In this document: positions 1 through 8,330 of the stretch, one piece after another
How positions within the stretch are numbered: position 1 is the stretch's first letter
Layout: each line of letters opens with the position of its first letter
Assembly: GCA_014879445.1 (NCBI GenBank)
Contig: JACSSC010000012.1
Location: 1-37,972 of the forward strand
DNA: 37,972 nt
DNA from: Candidatus Competibacteraceae bacterium
GTDB taxonomy: Bacteria; Bacteroidota; Bacteroidia; CAIKAF01
Direction: 5' to 3'
Notes under the pieces: model-generated
What the model was told of the DNA's origin: nothing
The model's input: only the letters and a program-made list of their open reading frames with translations
Database searches by the model: none
Translations under genes and position numbers: made by a program

Positions 1-486
1 AATAAAAAATGAAACCAAAATAAAGATAATAGATTGGCGATACTGTGTAATAGGAAATGAAAAGATATTATGTTGCAACATATACAAAGAGAGAAAAGCA
101 ACTGTCATTGAATCTGCGGCAACGATATAGCTATTGTAGGAATTTATATTACTGAAGAGAAAGTTTTCTAAAACCCATCCGGCAAAATGCAGTACAGCAA
201 AAATAGCCAAAACTGAAGTGAAAGATGTGCGTTCGGGATGATAACAACGATAAATCCGAAAAAGAAAATAAAGCAATAAAGGAAAAGAAATCAGAGCATA
301 TGTATTAGCAAATGTATGATTGAAAATACCCCAATTAGAGGTTAGAAACATAATCAAATGATAGAGAAATTCTAAAGTAAGAAAAATTAAAAAAGAACTA
401 CCAAAAACATGCTGACTGCGTTTAATAAACAAGAGTATTATGCTTAAAAACAGACAAATCAGGATAACAAATACAAGGAATTCCAT
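1..486 (-). CDS. Multi-pass membrane protein, C-terminus cut by window edge
   Basis: An open frame starts at the ATG at 486-484 and reads leftward with no stop to base 1, giving at least 162 residues. The protein is strongly hydrophobic: an N-terminal segment (about residues 3-20) is followed by further hydrophobic stretches near 28-47, 55-75, 87-105 and 118-135, separated by short basic loops such as KRSQH and RIYRCYHPERT. This is the pattern of a polytopic inner-membrane protein. I recognise no family; it could be a stand-alone membrane protein or the membrane-embedded N-terminus of a larger protein such as a sensor kinase. It lies 49 bp downstream of the 103-residue gene in the same direction, so they may be co-transcribed, although a hairpin sits between them. 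Confidence 0.72.
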   Translation of the reverse strand, partial: MEFLVFVILICLFLSIILLFIKRSQHVFGSSFLIFLTLEFLYHLIMFLTSNWGIFNHTFANTYALISFPLLLYFLFRIYRCYHPERTSFTSVLAIFAVLHFAGWVLENFLFSNINSYNSYIVAADSMTVAFLSLYMLQHNIFSFPITQYRQSIIFILVSFFI

Positions 487-502
487 GGGTTGTTAAGGTA
501 AA

Positions 503-528
503 ATTCCCCTTTAATTAAAAAGGGGAAT
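503..528 (-). terminator. Hairpin between two minus-strand genes (possible attenuator)
   Basis: A 10-bp perfect inverted repeat, ATTCCCCTTT (503-512) and AAAGGGGAAT (519-528), with a 6-base loop. In the minus direction the stem is followed by TTTACC, a short U-run only. It sits between the stop of the 103-residue gene and the start of the membrane-protein gene, so it could partly terminate or stabilise the upstream message. Confidence 0.5.
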
Positions 529-535
529 GATTTAA

Positions 536-847
536 TTACATGTCGGAATTAAGTTTGTTTGGTTTACCACAAATAGGAGGGCAAAGAAGAGTTCTTTCTG
601 CAAGTACTGATAATACATCATCACCATCTGCTGTAACACCACAAGCAACAGGATGAATCATGCCATTGGCATCCAATCCATAATAAAAGCGGATGCCGAC
701 AACATCCTGAATGTTGAGAATTTCTCTAAGAGCTTGTTGGCTAATGTAGCCACCTTTGGGTTGGTTGGGATACTCTGATCTAAAACTTGCCGTCATGGCT
801 GAAGCTTCTCCGATGTCAATTGAATGATCTTCTTCTCCTGTAAACAT
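536..847 (-). CDS. Small conserved-looking hypothetical protein (103 aa)
   Basis: A 103-residue soluble, acidic protein with no signal peptide or membrane segment. Visible landmarks are an N-terminal FTGEEDHSIDI segment, a central GIRFYYGLDANG segment followed by VACGVTADGDD, and a C-terminal CPPICGKPNKLNS segment with two cysteines. I associate this layout (GIR.YYGLD, then a CPP.C tail) with a recurrent small Bacteroidota family of no known function; that is recall, not a search result. A -10-like TATGTTTG lies about 57 bp upstream of the start. The next gene in the same direction is the partial membrane protein, so the pair may form a small operon. No function can be assigned. Confidence 0.8.
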   Translation of the reverse strand: MFTGEEDHSIDIGEASAMTASFRSEYPNQPKGGYISQQALREILNIQDVVGIRFYYGLDANGMIHPVACGVTADGDDVLSVLAERTLLCPPICGKPNKLNSDM

Positions 848-903
848 AATGTGTAAATTTTTAAGTTAATAATTCGACCAAATTATTTATTAATTTTAAA
901 CTT

Positions 904-911
904 CAAACATA
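904..911 (-). promoter_or_regulatory. Candidate -7 element for the 103-aa gene
   Basis: On the minus strand this reads TATGTTTG, an exact match to the Bacteroidota -7 consensus TAnnTTTG. It would start transcription about 50 nt before the ATG at 847. No TTG at the usual distance stands out, so this is a weaker call than the other promoters in the window. Confidence 0.4.
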
Positions 912-968
912 CTTCACGAAAAACAAATTGAATCATCCAAATTATCAATAAGTTACAAGACAAAATGC

Positions 969-1001
969 CGTATTAATACGTATCCATTACGTATTAATAC
1001 G
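969..1001. repeat. Two identical 12-bp palindromes forming one large inverted repeat
   Basis: CGTATTAATACG occurs at 969-980 and again at 990-1001, each copy a perfect palindrome, with centres 21 bp apart. The whole block is also a perfect inverted repeat with 14-bp arms (CGTATTAATACGTA at 969-982, its complement at 988-1001) around TCCAT. It lies between the porP stop (1019) and the start of the 103-residue gene (847). It could be a tandem operator for a dimeric regulator or a stem-loop ending the porP transcript; no T-run follows it on the minus strand. Confidence 0.75.
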
Positions 1002-1018
1002 CAATATGATTAAAAAAA

Positions 1019-1999
1019 TCAGAAATAAAAACAAGAAGAAGATTTACGTTTGTTTAGATGGCGCCCCCACTCGAAAGACAAACTAATTTCGTGAGTACCC
1101 CACTGATTAAGAGCAAGGCCATTAACAGGCATATCAAATGAATATCCAACATAAAACTTTTTGTGCACACGATACATTGTAGTAAAGATGATGCTTTCGT
1201 GATAACGATACGTCATTCCGGTATAAAATTTATCGAGCCAAATGGTTGATACCCCGAGTTCGAAAACAACAGGCGCATCAGCTTGGAATTTAAATAATCC
1301 ATTTGCTTTCAAAGCCCAATTTGGATGAAGTGTAAACACGTAACCTCCAGTAAGATAGAAGAGCGGATCAAAAATCTGAGCATTATTATTGCTGTGATTA
1401 CCTGACGCTAATCCGTTGGTGCGACTAAGCAATCGGGGCACAGAAAACCCTGCATAAAACTTATCTGCAAAATAATAAGCCCCCACACCGGCATTAGGGC
1501 TAAGAATAAGTTGATTGGTGCGCAGTGGGTCTGACTGATCAGCTTCGTTGACAGCTAGGTTTGAGAAATTTGTTTGAATTATATCCATTCCCACATTCAT
1601 GCCGATAGAAAGACGATGAAAATTTTTATTAAGACGAAAAGAATAAGCTGCTTGGGCATATACCCCCTGCATGGCACGGGCTCCCGTAATATCATTTTCG
1701 ATAACGAGGCCCATGCCCAGATTTTTGTCTTTCAGCGGCCCCTGGATAGAAGCAAATTGAGTCATTGGGGCGCCTTTAATTCCTACCCATTGGAAGCGAG
1801 CATTGATAGTTGCATTAGATACATTCTTTGCGCCGGCATAAGCAGGATTAATAAGCAGGGGATTGAGAGTGTACAACGTGGACTGTGCCTGCTGCTGGCC
1901 AAACAGCATCGACGAAGTAAGTAACCACAAAGCAAGCACGATATATTGCACAAAGGGTAAGATGAAGCGAATTATATTTGTATGGCGTAGTTTCATCAT
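1019..1999 (-). CDS. PorP/SprF family type IX secretion outer-membrane protein
   Basis: Encodes 326 residues: a signal peptide (hydrophobic about residues 10-33, ending near FGQQQ) and then a beta-barrel-like protein. The NPLLINPAYAGAK segment near the N-terminus is the hallmark of PorP/SprF proteins, and the rest is alternating aromatic/polar strands typical of the family, close to its usual length of about 300-330. In Flavobacterium johnsoniae SprF is needed for secretion of the adhesin SprB, and family members usually sit directly downstream of their cargo gene. Here porP follows the giant SprB-repeat gene and a 197-residue gene with only an 8-bp gap, so it is probably the dedicated outer-membrane partner of that cargo. 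Two adjacent ATG codons are possible starts. The name sprF would be premature without phylogeny. Confidence 0.92.
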   Translation of the reverse strand: MMKLRHTNIIRFILPFVQYIVLALWLLTSSMLFGQQQAQSTLYTLNPLLINPAYAGAKNVSNATINARFQWVGIKGAPMTQFASIQGPLKDKNLGMGLVIENDITGARAMQGVYAQAAYSFRLNKNFHRLSIGMNVGMDIIQTNFSNLAVNEADQSDPLRTNQLILSPNAGVGAYYFADKFYAGFSVPRLLSRTNGLASGNHSNNNAQIFDPLFYLTGGYVFTLHPNWALKANGLFKFQADAPVVFELGVSTIWLDKFYTGMTYRYHESIIFTTMYRVHKKFYVGYSFDMPVNGLALNQWGTHEISLSFEWGRHLNKRKSSSCFYF

Positions 2000-2007
2000 T
2001 AATTAAT

Positions 2008-2601
2008 TTATACAGGTTGCATAGAAAAAGAAATTGTTGTTGATAATGTTTTTACAGCAGGTCTGTGCAGTTGATTGCAAATTAATTCGGTTTGATGTGC
2101 TATGCGTGTATGCATATATTCAATCAACAGATTTTCGCCCATATGTATAATCATTTCAGAGCCATTGGCATCAATGATACGTAAGCTTTGCACAGAGGGA
2201 ACTCTTCCGGCAAAAGTATCAAGCAATTCTTTGCGAACAGCGTATGCCTGTTCTGAGCTTGATTGACGAAAATCGCATCTAACATAAAACAAATGGTCAT
2301 TCAAGAAGTGATATTCCACATCAACAGGAAGATTAAACAACTCCATCGGATAATAACTTGCATGATGAACCGATGCCAGTTTATTATTAAAAACCAATTG
2401 GGGGTATCCGTATTTTTTTCTCAAATCGTTTGTAGAAATAGAGAAATCAACTGATAATGGTTGTTGGGCATGAATAACACCGCTAAGACAACGCCTATAC
2501 AAAATTTCATCAAACGCAATTCGATATTGATAACGGGTGAATTGTGGCGTTATATGAGAGCTGTTTTTTTTGAAAATCGATAAAATAGGGAATCGTTTCA
2601 T
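2008..2601 (-). CDS. Unrecognised 197-aa protein between T9SS cargo and PorP/SprF
   Basis: A 197-residue protein with no signal peptide, lipobox or membrane segment, so probably cytoplasmic. The N-terminus is basic (KRFPILSIFKKNSSH), the middle is mixed alpha/beta in character, and histidines are frequent (HHAS, HFLNDH, AHQTE). I recognise no domain. It starts 21 bp after the stop of the 1844-residue cargo gene and ends 8 bp before porP, all on the minus strand, so co-transcription is very likely. By position it may act in making, chaperoning or regulating the cargo, but nothing in the sequence proves that. ATG at 2601 is the first in-frame start. Confidence 0.82.
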   Translation of the reverse strand: MKRFPILSIFKKNSSHITPQFTRYQYRIAFDEILYRRCLSGVIHAQQPLSVDFSISTNDLRKKYGYPQLVFNNKLASVHHASYYPMELFNLPVDVEYHFLNDHLFYVRCDFRQSSSEQAYAVRKELLDTFAGRVPSVQSLRIIDANGSEMIIHMGENLLIEYMHTRIAHQTELICNQLHRPAVKTLSTTISFSMQPV

Positions 2602-2622
2602 AATATTTACATTTGGTTTATT

Positions 2623-5600
2623 TTAATAATCTAATTCAACAAAACCGGTGAGTGTATCATAACCATCTCCAAGGTCTATTACATAGTAATAGGTAGCTTC
2701 TGGGAGATAACCATTTCCAGGCAGATGACCGGTGTTTGCTATGCCACGAAAACTTCCATCGTATTGTTGCATATCAAATACCAAGCTACCCCACCGGTTA
2801 TAAATTTGTACGCGATTGTTGGGATATAACCTATCTAAATCATGTATTACCCACTGATCAGCATATCCATCATAATTAGGTGTCAACAATTCAGGAATGA
2901 GAAGATTTTCTACACATCGAATCTGATAGAACCCAATAGTTTGGCATCGATTAGCATCTGTTATTGTTACAGCATGGCTACCGTTCACTGCTATAGAATT
3001 ATTCATTTCAGACACGCCATTCGACCAAGCGAATGTATATGGCTGCACGCCACCCGTTACATCTATTTGAATAAGCCCTTCAGCTACACCACATTTACCG
3101 GGGATAATTGTATCTAAGCTAACCATTAGCATTTCGGGCTCATCAATCATAACATGGATCGTATCTCTGCATCCATACATATCCATTGCAACTATAAGAT
3201 GTTCGCCCGAAATAAGATTTTCAATCAAATCGGTCTGAGCAAGCTGCCCATCAGCCCAAACTGAATATGCAGGAGTTCCTCCTTTGATATCAAGTAACAC
3301 TCTTCCATCATTACGCCCAAAACAACTTACATGATGCAGTTCATCAAGCTCCAGATGAAGTTCTTCAGGTTGCTTAACCAATACATCAAACTCAGCAACA
3401 CAATTATGATTATCTGTAACAGAAAGCAAATAATTGCCCGCCATCAAATTGTTTAACATTACGTTAGTTGAGTTGAACTGGGGCCAGAAATAAGATAAAT
3501 TGCCTGAGCCACCCGAAGCATAAACTTCAACAGCACCATTATTTTTACCAAAACATGTCGGCATTTGAATTTGAATATCATCAAGAACAATTTGTGACGG
3601 TTGATTTAACTGTACATTTTCAACATAGATACAACCGTTATCATCGCTTACTTGAATATCATACATACCAGCAGTTAATGAAGATATTGTAGCAGATTCG
3701 TTAATATTATATGAGTTGCCGTTAGTGCTATATTGATATGTATATACTCCGTTGCCTCCATTTGCCACAATTTCTATCATTCCGTTATCCGCACCAAAAC
3801 AATCAGGTTGATGCAGCACAAATGTGGCTGAAACAAAATTTGTATCATACATAATAAAGAATAGCGTGTCTGAACAAAGATTATCATCAACAATAACAAC
3901 TTGATGTTGCCCAGGAGATAAATTTTGACAAACCGAACCGGCGAATGAAGCATCATGACTCCATGAATAAGTATAAGTTCCTGTTCCTCCATTCGTTTCA
4001 AGAGATACCTGGCCATTAGATGCTGCACACTGAGAAGGTATTAATGTAAATGAGTTATGGAGTGCGGATGGTTCAAATATTTCAACTTCGATATTTGCCT
4101 GACAACCCTTGTAATCATTTGCTGTAACCTGATATAAACCTGCAGTAAGATGATTTGCCGAGTGAACATTCAGATTAACATCATGCGACCATACATAGGT
4201 GTAACTGCCATTTCCACCGTTAGGATGAATTACGATCTCGCCATCATTGCCATTATGACAAGAAACTTCACTGGTCAATGCTTGTAAAAACATAGAGTCA
4301 GGTTGATTAATCCAAACGAAAATTGTATCTGCACACACTTGTTCAAATCCATTTTGAGTTACAATATGCTGATACCATCCGGAACTTAGATTTGACAAGG
4401 TAGAATCGTTTGTCTGTATGAAAGCAGATTGAGATAACCAAGAACCCGAATACTGTCCGTTTCCACCAGCAACATGCCAGTGAATCTCACCATCATCATT
4501 ACCAAAGCAGGTAACCGGTGTAACTGAATGGGGTTGTGAAATGGTATTGGCCACAGTAATTTGTCGAATATCTGTTACTTTGCATCGAGCGGAATAAGTT
4601 ACATCCACTTGAAGAATTTCGGATTGTTCTACCCAATATGGGGTAGCAGTAATTCCATTGCTCCACACAAGCGACTCAAAAGAGCCAAAACCATTTGTAT
4701 TAACAGGATAAGGAAGCTCCTTACAGCCAATGATGGTATCAGGTCCTAAACCATTGATAGGATCGCCGGGAATAAATATCCAATTGATATTATTCCCCAA
4801 ATTTTCACCGCCCACATTGACGATATATTGATTATTTAAACAAAAATTATCAATCGCCTCAATATCTCTCAATCGGGCATGTTGCACATCAAGGTGACAA
4901 GCCGGATGAGAAATTTTAGCACGTATGCCGGGTAGTGATGACTGGACAGTAGTACGAAAACAGGGCGTGCCTTTTGAAATCAAAATGTCAGAAATATTCT
5001 GAGTTGCATTGCTTTCAAGTTCATAAATTCTGCCTTCAGAAAAAATAAGGGTATCAAAAATATTTGAACCATATATTTTACCATTGCCTGCAAATGATAC
5101 CCATTCAAAACTTACAGGATACTGATAAAAAGAAGAAACTAATAAACCATTTCCTGTTTCGTTTGTATAGTCAACTTTTTTAAAGTGCATTTGCTGATGA
5201 GTTCCACTGAGATAAAGCGCTGGTGCTGAATGCCTCATAAATAAAACAACATCGTCGGTATAAACAGTATGCAAATTATGATGAAATGAGAATAATGCAT
5301 TACCATATATATTAAACACTGAACCTAAAGCATTATATTCGAATTGCGTACCGGCAAATGGCAAATAATTCGCCGTATAATTTTTCACACTAATTGCATG
5401 ACCTTGTGTAAAAAAAGAGCCTGAATAATGCTCGATTCCGGCTGCAGGCATATAGATATCATCGCTAAGATAATAACTTCCGACTCCAGCAAAGATTAAA
5501 CGACCAGGAATGAGTACCTGATTGGTCTCAACAGTACGTGAAGATGACGTTAGCATACGAGTTGGTCCGCTGAATGAAATCCATAGTCCGAAATCATATC

Positions 5601-8157
5601 TCAATCCACCATAGTTATTAAGTTGATATACCGGAGATCCTGATAGTACACGATTAGTACCTGTTCCGGGCATCCAGTTCATGCCGGTATAATTAGAATT
5701 TGTATTGATAAACACCGTATCATTAAGTGGAAAAGAATTGTGATGAAAAACTACGCTGTCAATAAAACCGGGCAAACAACCATTCACATTATACAGATAT
5801 GCATCATTATAATTACCAGCATGAGGCAACACGTCAATATTCCAATTATCAGATTGTGACCAAAATGGTTGTGCCCCTTCACCATTCCAGTAAAAAATGC
5901 GTGATGATGCCGGATTATCAAATATTATATTTGTATTATTCTGATGATCCGCTCCATTATTAATATGAATAGGAGCATTTCCATTCAGATGAATATTCTT
6001 GCAAATGAGATTGTGTACAGTATCATTTGAAATTCCGGCAAAATGAATTGTTGTTTGTTGCACGGGATGAGAAGATGTGAGATATGCCAAATCATTACAA
6101 ACATCGGTTAATACATCTATTCCCTGATTAATACGAATCAATCTGTTATTTTGAATTTCAACACGATATCCTCCATGAATAATTAATGAGTCGGCTTGTG
6201 TTGCAGAAGTATTATTTGCAACCGGAAGATTTGTGATAATTGCATTAGCACCAAGCTCAATTTTGCGAAAAGCACATTTCTGATTCATAGTAATGACGGG
6301 CTGAGACAATGGATTATGAAAAGTCAAATCATAAAACTGCAAATCATTATTACCATGAATCTGAAACATTGGAGTAAGATTAAATTGATATGGGAAATAA
6401 ATCATTGAGTGATTAGATTCAAGATCAAAGTTGTTTGAGTGTAAAACAAAGTTGCCGGGATATCCTTGAGCATTTCCCATCTGCATCTTAGAGCCGACAA
6501 TATTAAGATTACGATAAGCCATAGGTAATTTAGTCGGGCTGGATGAATAACTAGCCGCAATCAAGTCGTTTGACTGCAAAATAATGGTTCCTTGATTATG
6601 ATAGATAGCTTTATTGCCATGTGCTATATTGAGCAAACCGTCAACAATCCATTCTCCTGTTCCAAAAAAAGCAATATGATTACCAAAAGCAAGATTACGA
6701 GTATGCAGTATATGTTGCTCATGGCCGTAAAAATTTGTCTGAATATTCAAATCCATGTATATTAATCCACGAAAATCAATACCGCCACGAATGTGCATGG
6801 CGCCCTTTTGAGTTGCATTAAAAACAGGTGGAGCAGGCATCGCTTGTTCAAAGCGAATATCGTGCATGAAAGCATGATTTGTTATTATTAATGAATCGCC
6901 AGCTACAAAACCTGACATGGCATCCACTACGACATCTGTATTAAAATCAGGAATACAACCAGAAGGGATACCACCACTTGTATAAGACCAGTGAGAACCA
7001 TCATTCCATTTTCCTTGCCCACCAACCCAATATAAAGTTTGAAGTGATGTATTGCCAAACTGAATCTGCTGATTGTTTCCCAAATCAACACCATTCATTA
7101 TTGTCAACATGCCTGTCGATGATTTGGTATTCGCAATAGCAGTATTATATAACTGTATAGTATTGGGAAAAATTAAATTGATTCGATTACCATGAATTTC
7201 ATTTCCATCTGTAATCATATAACGACTATGACAATTTACAGATTGAAAAATCTGATGAATTTCATAACCGGCAACAAAAGGCGACTCTGTAAAAGTGCAA
7301 ACAGCAGATTCGCTTAATAAATGAAGATTGCTGATATAATAATTTTTCGCATTCGTTTGTTTAGATCCCAACAAGTTTATATCGCCTTCAGCATATATAT
7401 TCTCAAATGATGCATAACTCATCATACCATCCAACATCATTTCGCCACCAGGTACAAAGCGTACATCATAAAATTGAACTGAACCGCTGAGGAAAATTAA
7501 TTCTTTAATCAGCAAGTTTGAATAAGATGCAAGAAAAGACGATGAATTATTGAGATTAATAATAAGTTTCTCTGTTGTTAGATTTGAATTTTGACAATTC
7601 AATATTTTTGACTGAGCATTATTATCAAGAATAACACTTAACGCCTCCACTGAAAAACCCTGCATATTAAATGTACCAGAAACAACTTTTAAGATGCTGT
7701 AAGGAATCATTAAATCATTTTGTAAAGAAACTGATCCTTGTTTTTTTATTTCTATCATTCCCAATAAAAAATTTGCATTCGTGCCGATTGTTATGGATAC
7801 ATTACCGCTTCCGGTAAATTCCATAATTCCTCCGCCGGTAATAGATGAAGCACCTTGAATATTCAAACTTCCACCTACAAGTATTTTCCATCCCGATTGA
7901 ACAACAAGCATCAACTGAGATCCATTATATGTAATACTCTTACATGAGGCGTTTGCATTTCCTATCTCAATCATTCCGGCAAAACCGTTTGGTATGATTA
8001 CATCATCTGACAAAGATGGCACACTCTGTGGTTGCCAATTAGAAGGATGGTTCCATTGGTTCGAAACAGTGCCTGTAAATGTATGTAATGCATGTAATGA
8101 AAAAATCTGACCTGAAAATAGGAGGATAAAAACTAATTTTTTAATTGTTGGATTCAT
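2623..8157 (-). CDS. Giant SprB-repeat surface protein with T9SS type B (gliding-motility) C-terminal domain
   Basis: The chosen start, ATG at 8157, gives 1844 residues and a good signal peptide (MNPTIKKLVFILLFSGQIFS). An in-frame ATG at 8226 would add 23 residues ahead of it and weaken the signal. The first two thirds form an extended beta-rich region with three spaced motifs of the type W.G....W....NW (near 35, 385 and 760). From about 1215 to 1720 there are seven SprB-type repeats of about 78 residues, each beginning like V.CFG.NDG.I and carrying a GG.G.YTY.W core. The last ~90 residues (PELLTPNYDGYADQW ... IYNRWGSLVFD ... TGFVEL) are the gliding-motility-associated type B sorting domain used by T9SS cargo. 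It heads a likely operon with a 197-residue protein and a PorP/SprF protein, so it is probably secreted to the surface as an adhesin or filament. It is much smaller than F. johnsoniae SprB. Confidence 0.9.
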   Translation of the reverse strand: MNPTIKKLVFILLFSGQIFSLHALHTFTGTVSNQWNHPSNWQPQSVPSLSDDVIIPNGFAGMIEIGNANASCKSITYNGSQLMLVVQSGWKILVGGSLNIQGASSITGGGIMEFTGSGNVSITIGTNANFLLGMIEIKKQGSVSLQNDLMIPYSILKVVSGTFNMQGFSVEALSVILDNNAQSKILNCQNSNLTTEKLIINLNNSSSFLASYSNLLIKELIFLSGSVQFYDVRFVPGGEMMLDGMMSYASFENIYAEGDINLLGSKQTNAKNYYISNLHLLSESAVCTFTESPFVAGYEIHQIFQSVNCHSRYMITDGNEIHGNRINLIFPNTIQLYNTAIANTKSSTGMLTIMNGVDLGNNQQIQFGNTSLQTLYWVGGQGKWNDGSHWSYTSGGIPSGCIPDFNTDVVVDAMSGFVAGDSLIITNHAFMHDIRFEQAMPAPPVFNATQKGAMHIRGGIDFRGLIYMDLNIQTNFYGHEQHILHTRNLAFGNHIAFFGTGEWIVDGLLNIAHGNKAIYHNQGTIILQSNDLIAASYSSSPTKLPMAYRNLNIVGSKMQMGNAQGYPGNFVLHSNNFDLESNHSMIYFPYQFNLTPMFQIHGNNDLQFYDLTFHNPLSQPVITMNQKCAFRKIELGANAIITNLPVANNTSATQADSLIIHGGYRVEIQNNRLIRINQGIDVLTDVCNDLAYLTSSHPVQQTTIHFAGISNDTVHNLICKNIHLNGNAPIHINNGADHQNNTNIIFDNPASSRIFYWNGEGAQPFWSQSDNWNIDVLPHAGNYNDAYLYNVNGCLPGFIDSVVFHHNSFPLNDTVFINTNSNYTGMNWMPGTGTNRVLSGSPVYQLNNYGGLRYDFGLWISFSGPTRMLTSSSRTVETNQVLIPGRLIFAGVGSYYLSDDIYMPAAGIEHYSGSFFTQGHAISVKNYTANYLPFAGTQFEYNALGSVFNIYGNALFSFHHNLHTVYTDDVVLFMRHSAPALYLSGTHQQMHFKKVDYTNETGNGLLVSSFYQYPVSFEWVSFAGNGKIYGSNIFDTLIFSEGRIYELESNATQNISDILISKGTPCFRTTVQSSLPGIRAKISHPACHLDVQHARLRDIEAIDNFCLNNQYIVNVGGENLGNNINWIFIPGDPINGLGPDTIIGCKELPYPVNTNGFGSFESLVWSNGITATPYWVEQSEILQVDVTYSARCKVTDIRQITVANTISQPHSVTPVTCFGNDDGEIHWHVAGGNGQYSGSWLSQSAFIQTNDSTLSNLSSGWYQHIVTQNGFEQVCADTIFVWINQPDSMFLQALTSEVSCHNGNDGEIVIHPNGGNGSYTYVWSHDVNLNVHSANHLTAGLYQVTANDYKGCQANIEVEIFEPSALHNSFTLIPSQCAASNGQVSLETNGGTGTYTYSWSHDASFAGSVCQNLSPGQHQVVIVDDNLCSDTLFFIMYDTNFVSATFVLHQPDCFGADNGMIEIVANGGNGVYTYQYSTNGNSYNINESATISSLTAGMYDIQVSDDNGCIYVENVQLNQPSQIVLDDIQIQMPTCFGKNNGAVEVYASGGSGNLSYFWPQFNSTNVMLNNLMAGNYLLSVTDNHNCVAEFDVLVKQPEELHLELDELHHVSCFGRNDGRVLLDIKGGTPAYSVWADGQLAQTDLIENLISGEHLIVAMDMYGCRDTIHVMIDEPEMLMVSLDTIIPGKCGVAEGLIQIDVTGGVQPYTFAWSNGVSEMNNSIAVNGSHAVTITDANRCQTIGFYQIRCVENLLIPELLTPNYDGYADQWVIHDLDRLYPNNRVQIYNRWGSLVFDMQQYDGSFRGIANTGHLPGNGYLPEATYYYVIDLGDGYDTLTGFVELDY

Positions 8158-8283
8158 GACTTCGTCGATTTCTGTTGGCAATGTATGCCTCAGAATATTC
8201 GATAAGCAAGGATGCAATTGCTGCATTTTATATGCATTATCAGCAAGTATGCATGAATAATTACAGACAGTTGTAAGTAGAAT

Positions 8284-8310
8284 TACGTATGCCTAAAGTG
8301 GGCATACGTA
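8284..8310. terminator. 10-bp stem-loop between copA and the cargo operon
   Basis: TACGTATGCC (8284-8293) and GGCATACGTA (8301-8310) are perfect inverted repeats around a 7-base loop. It sits 21 bp after the copA stop on the minus strand and may end that transcript, but no strong U-run follows. The arms contain TACGTAT, also present inside the palindrome block near 980, so a shared DNA-binding site is an alternative reading. Confidence 0.5.
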
Positions 8311-8330
8311 TAAAAATGAAAATTGAAATA

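Noticed and set aside
1574-1924. 116-aa plus-strand ORF inside porP
   Set aside because: Antisense to a well-supported PorP/SprF gene, with no motif of its own.
2900-4520. CRISPR-like or satellite DNA repeats in the cargo gene
   Set aside because: The periodic pattern is protein-level (SprB repeats of about 78 residues) and diverged at DNA level; there are no short identical repeats with unique spacers.
8158-8226. Start of the giant cargo gene at 8226
   Set aside because: It would put 23 polar residues before a good signal peptide; the ATG at 8157 gives a standard export signal.
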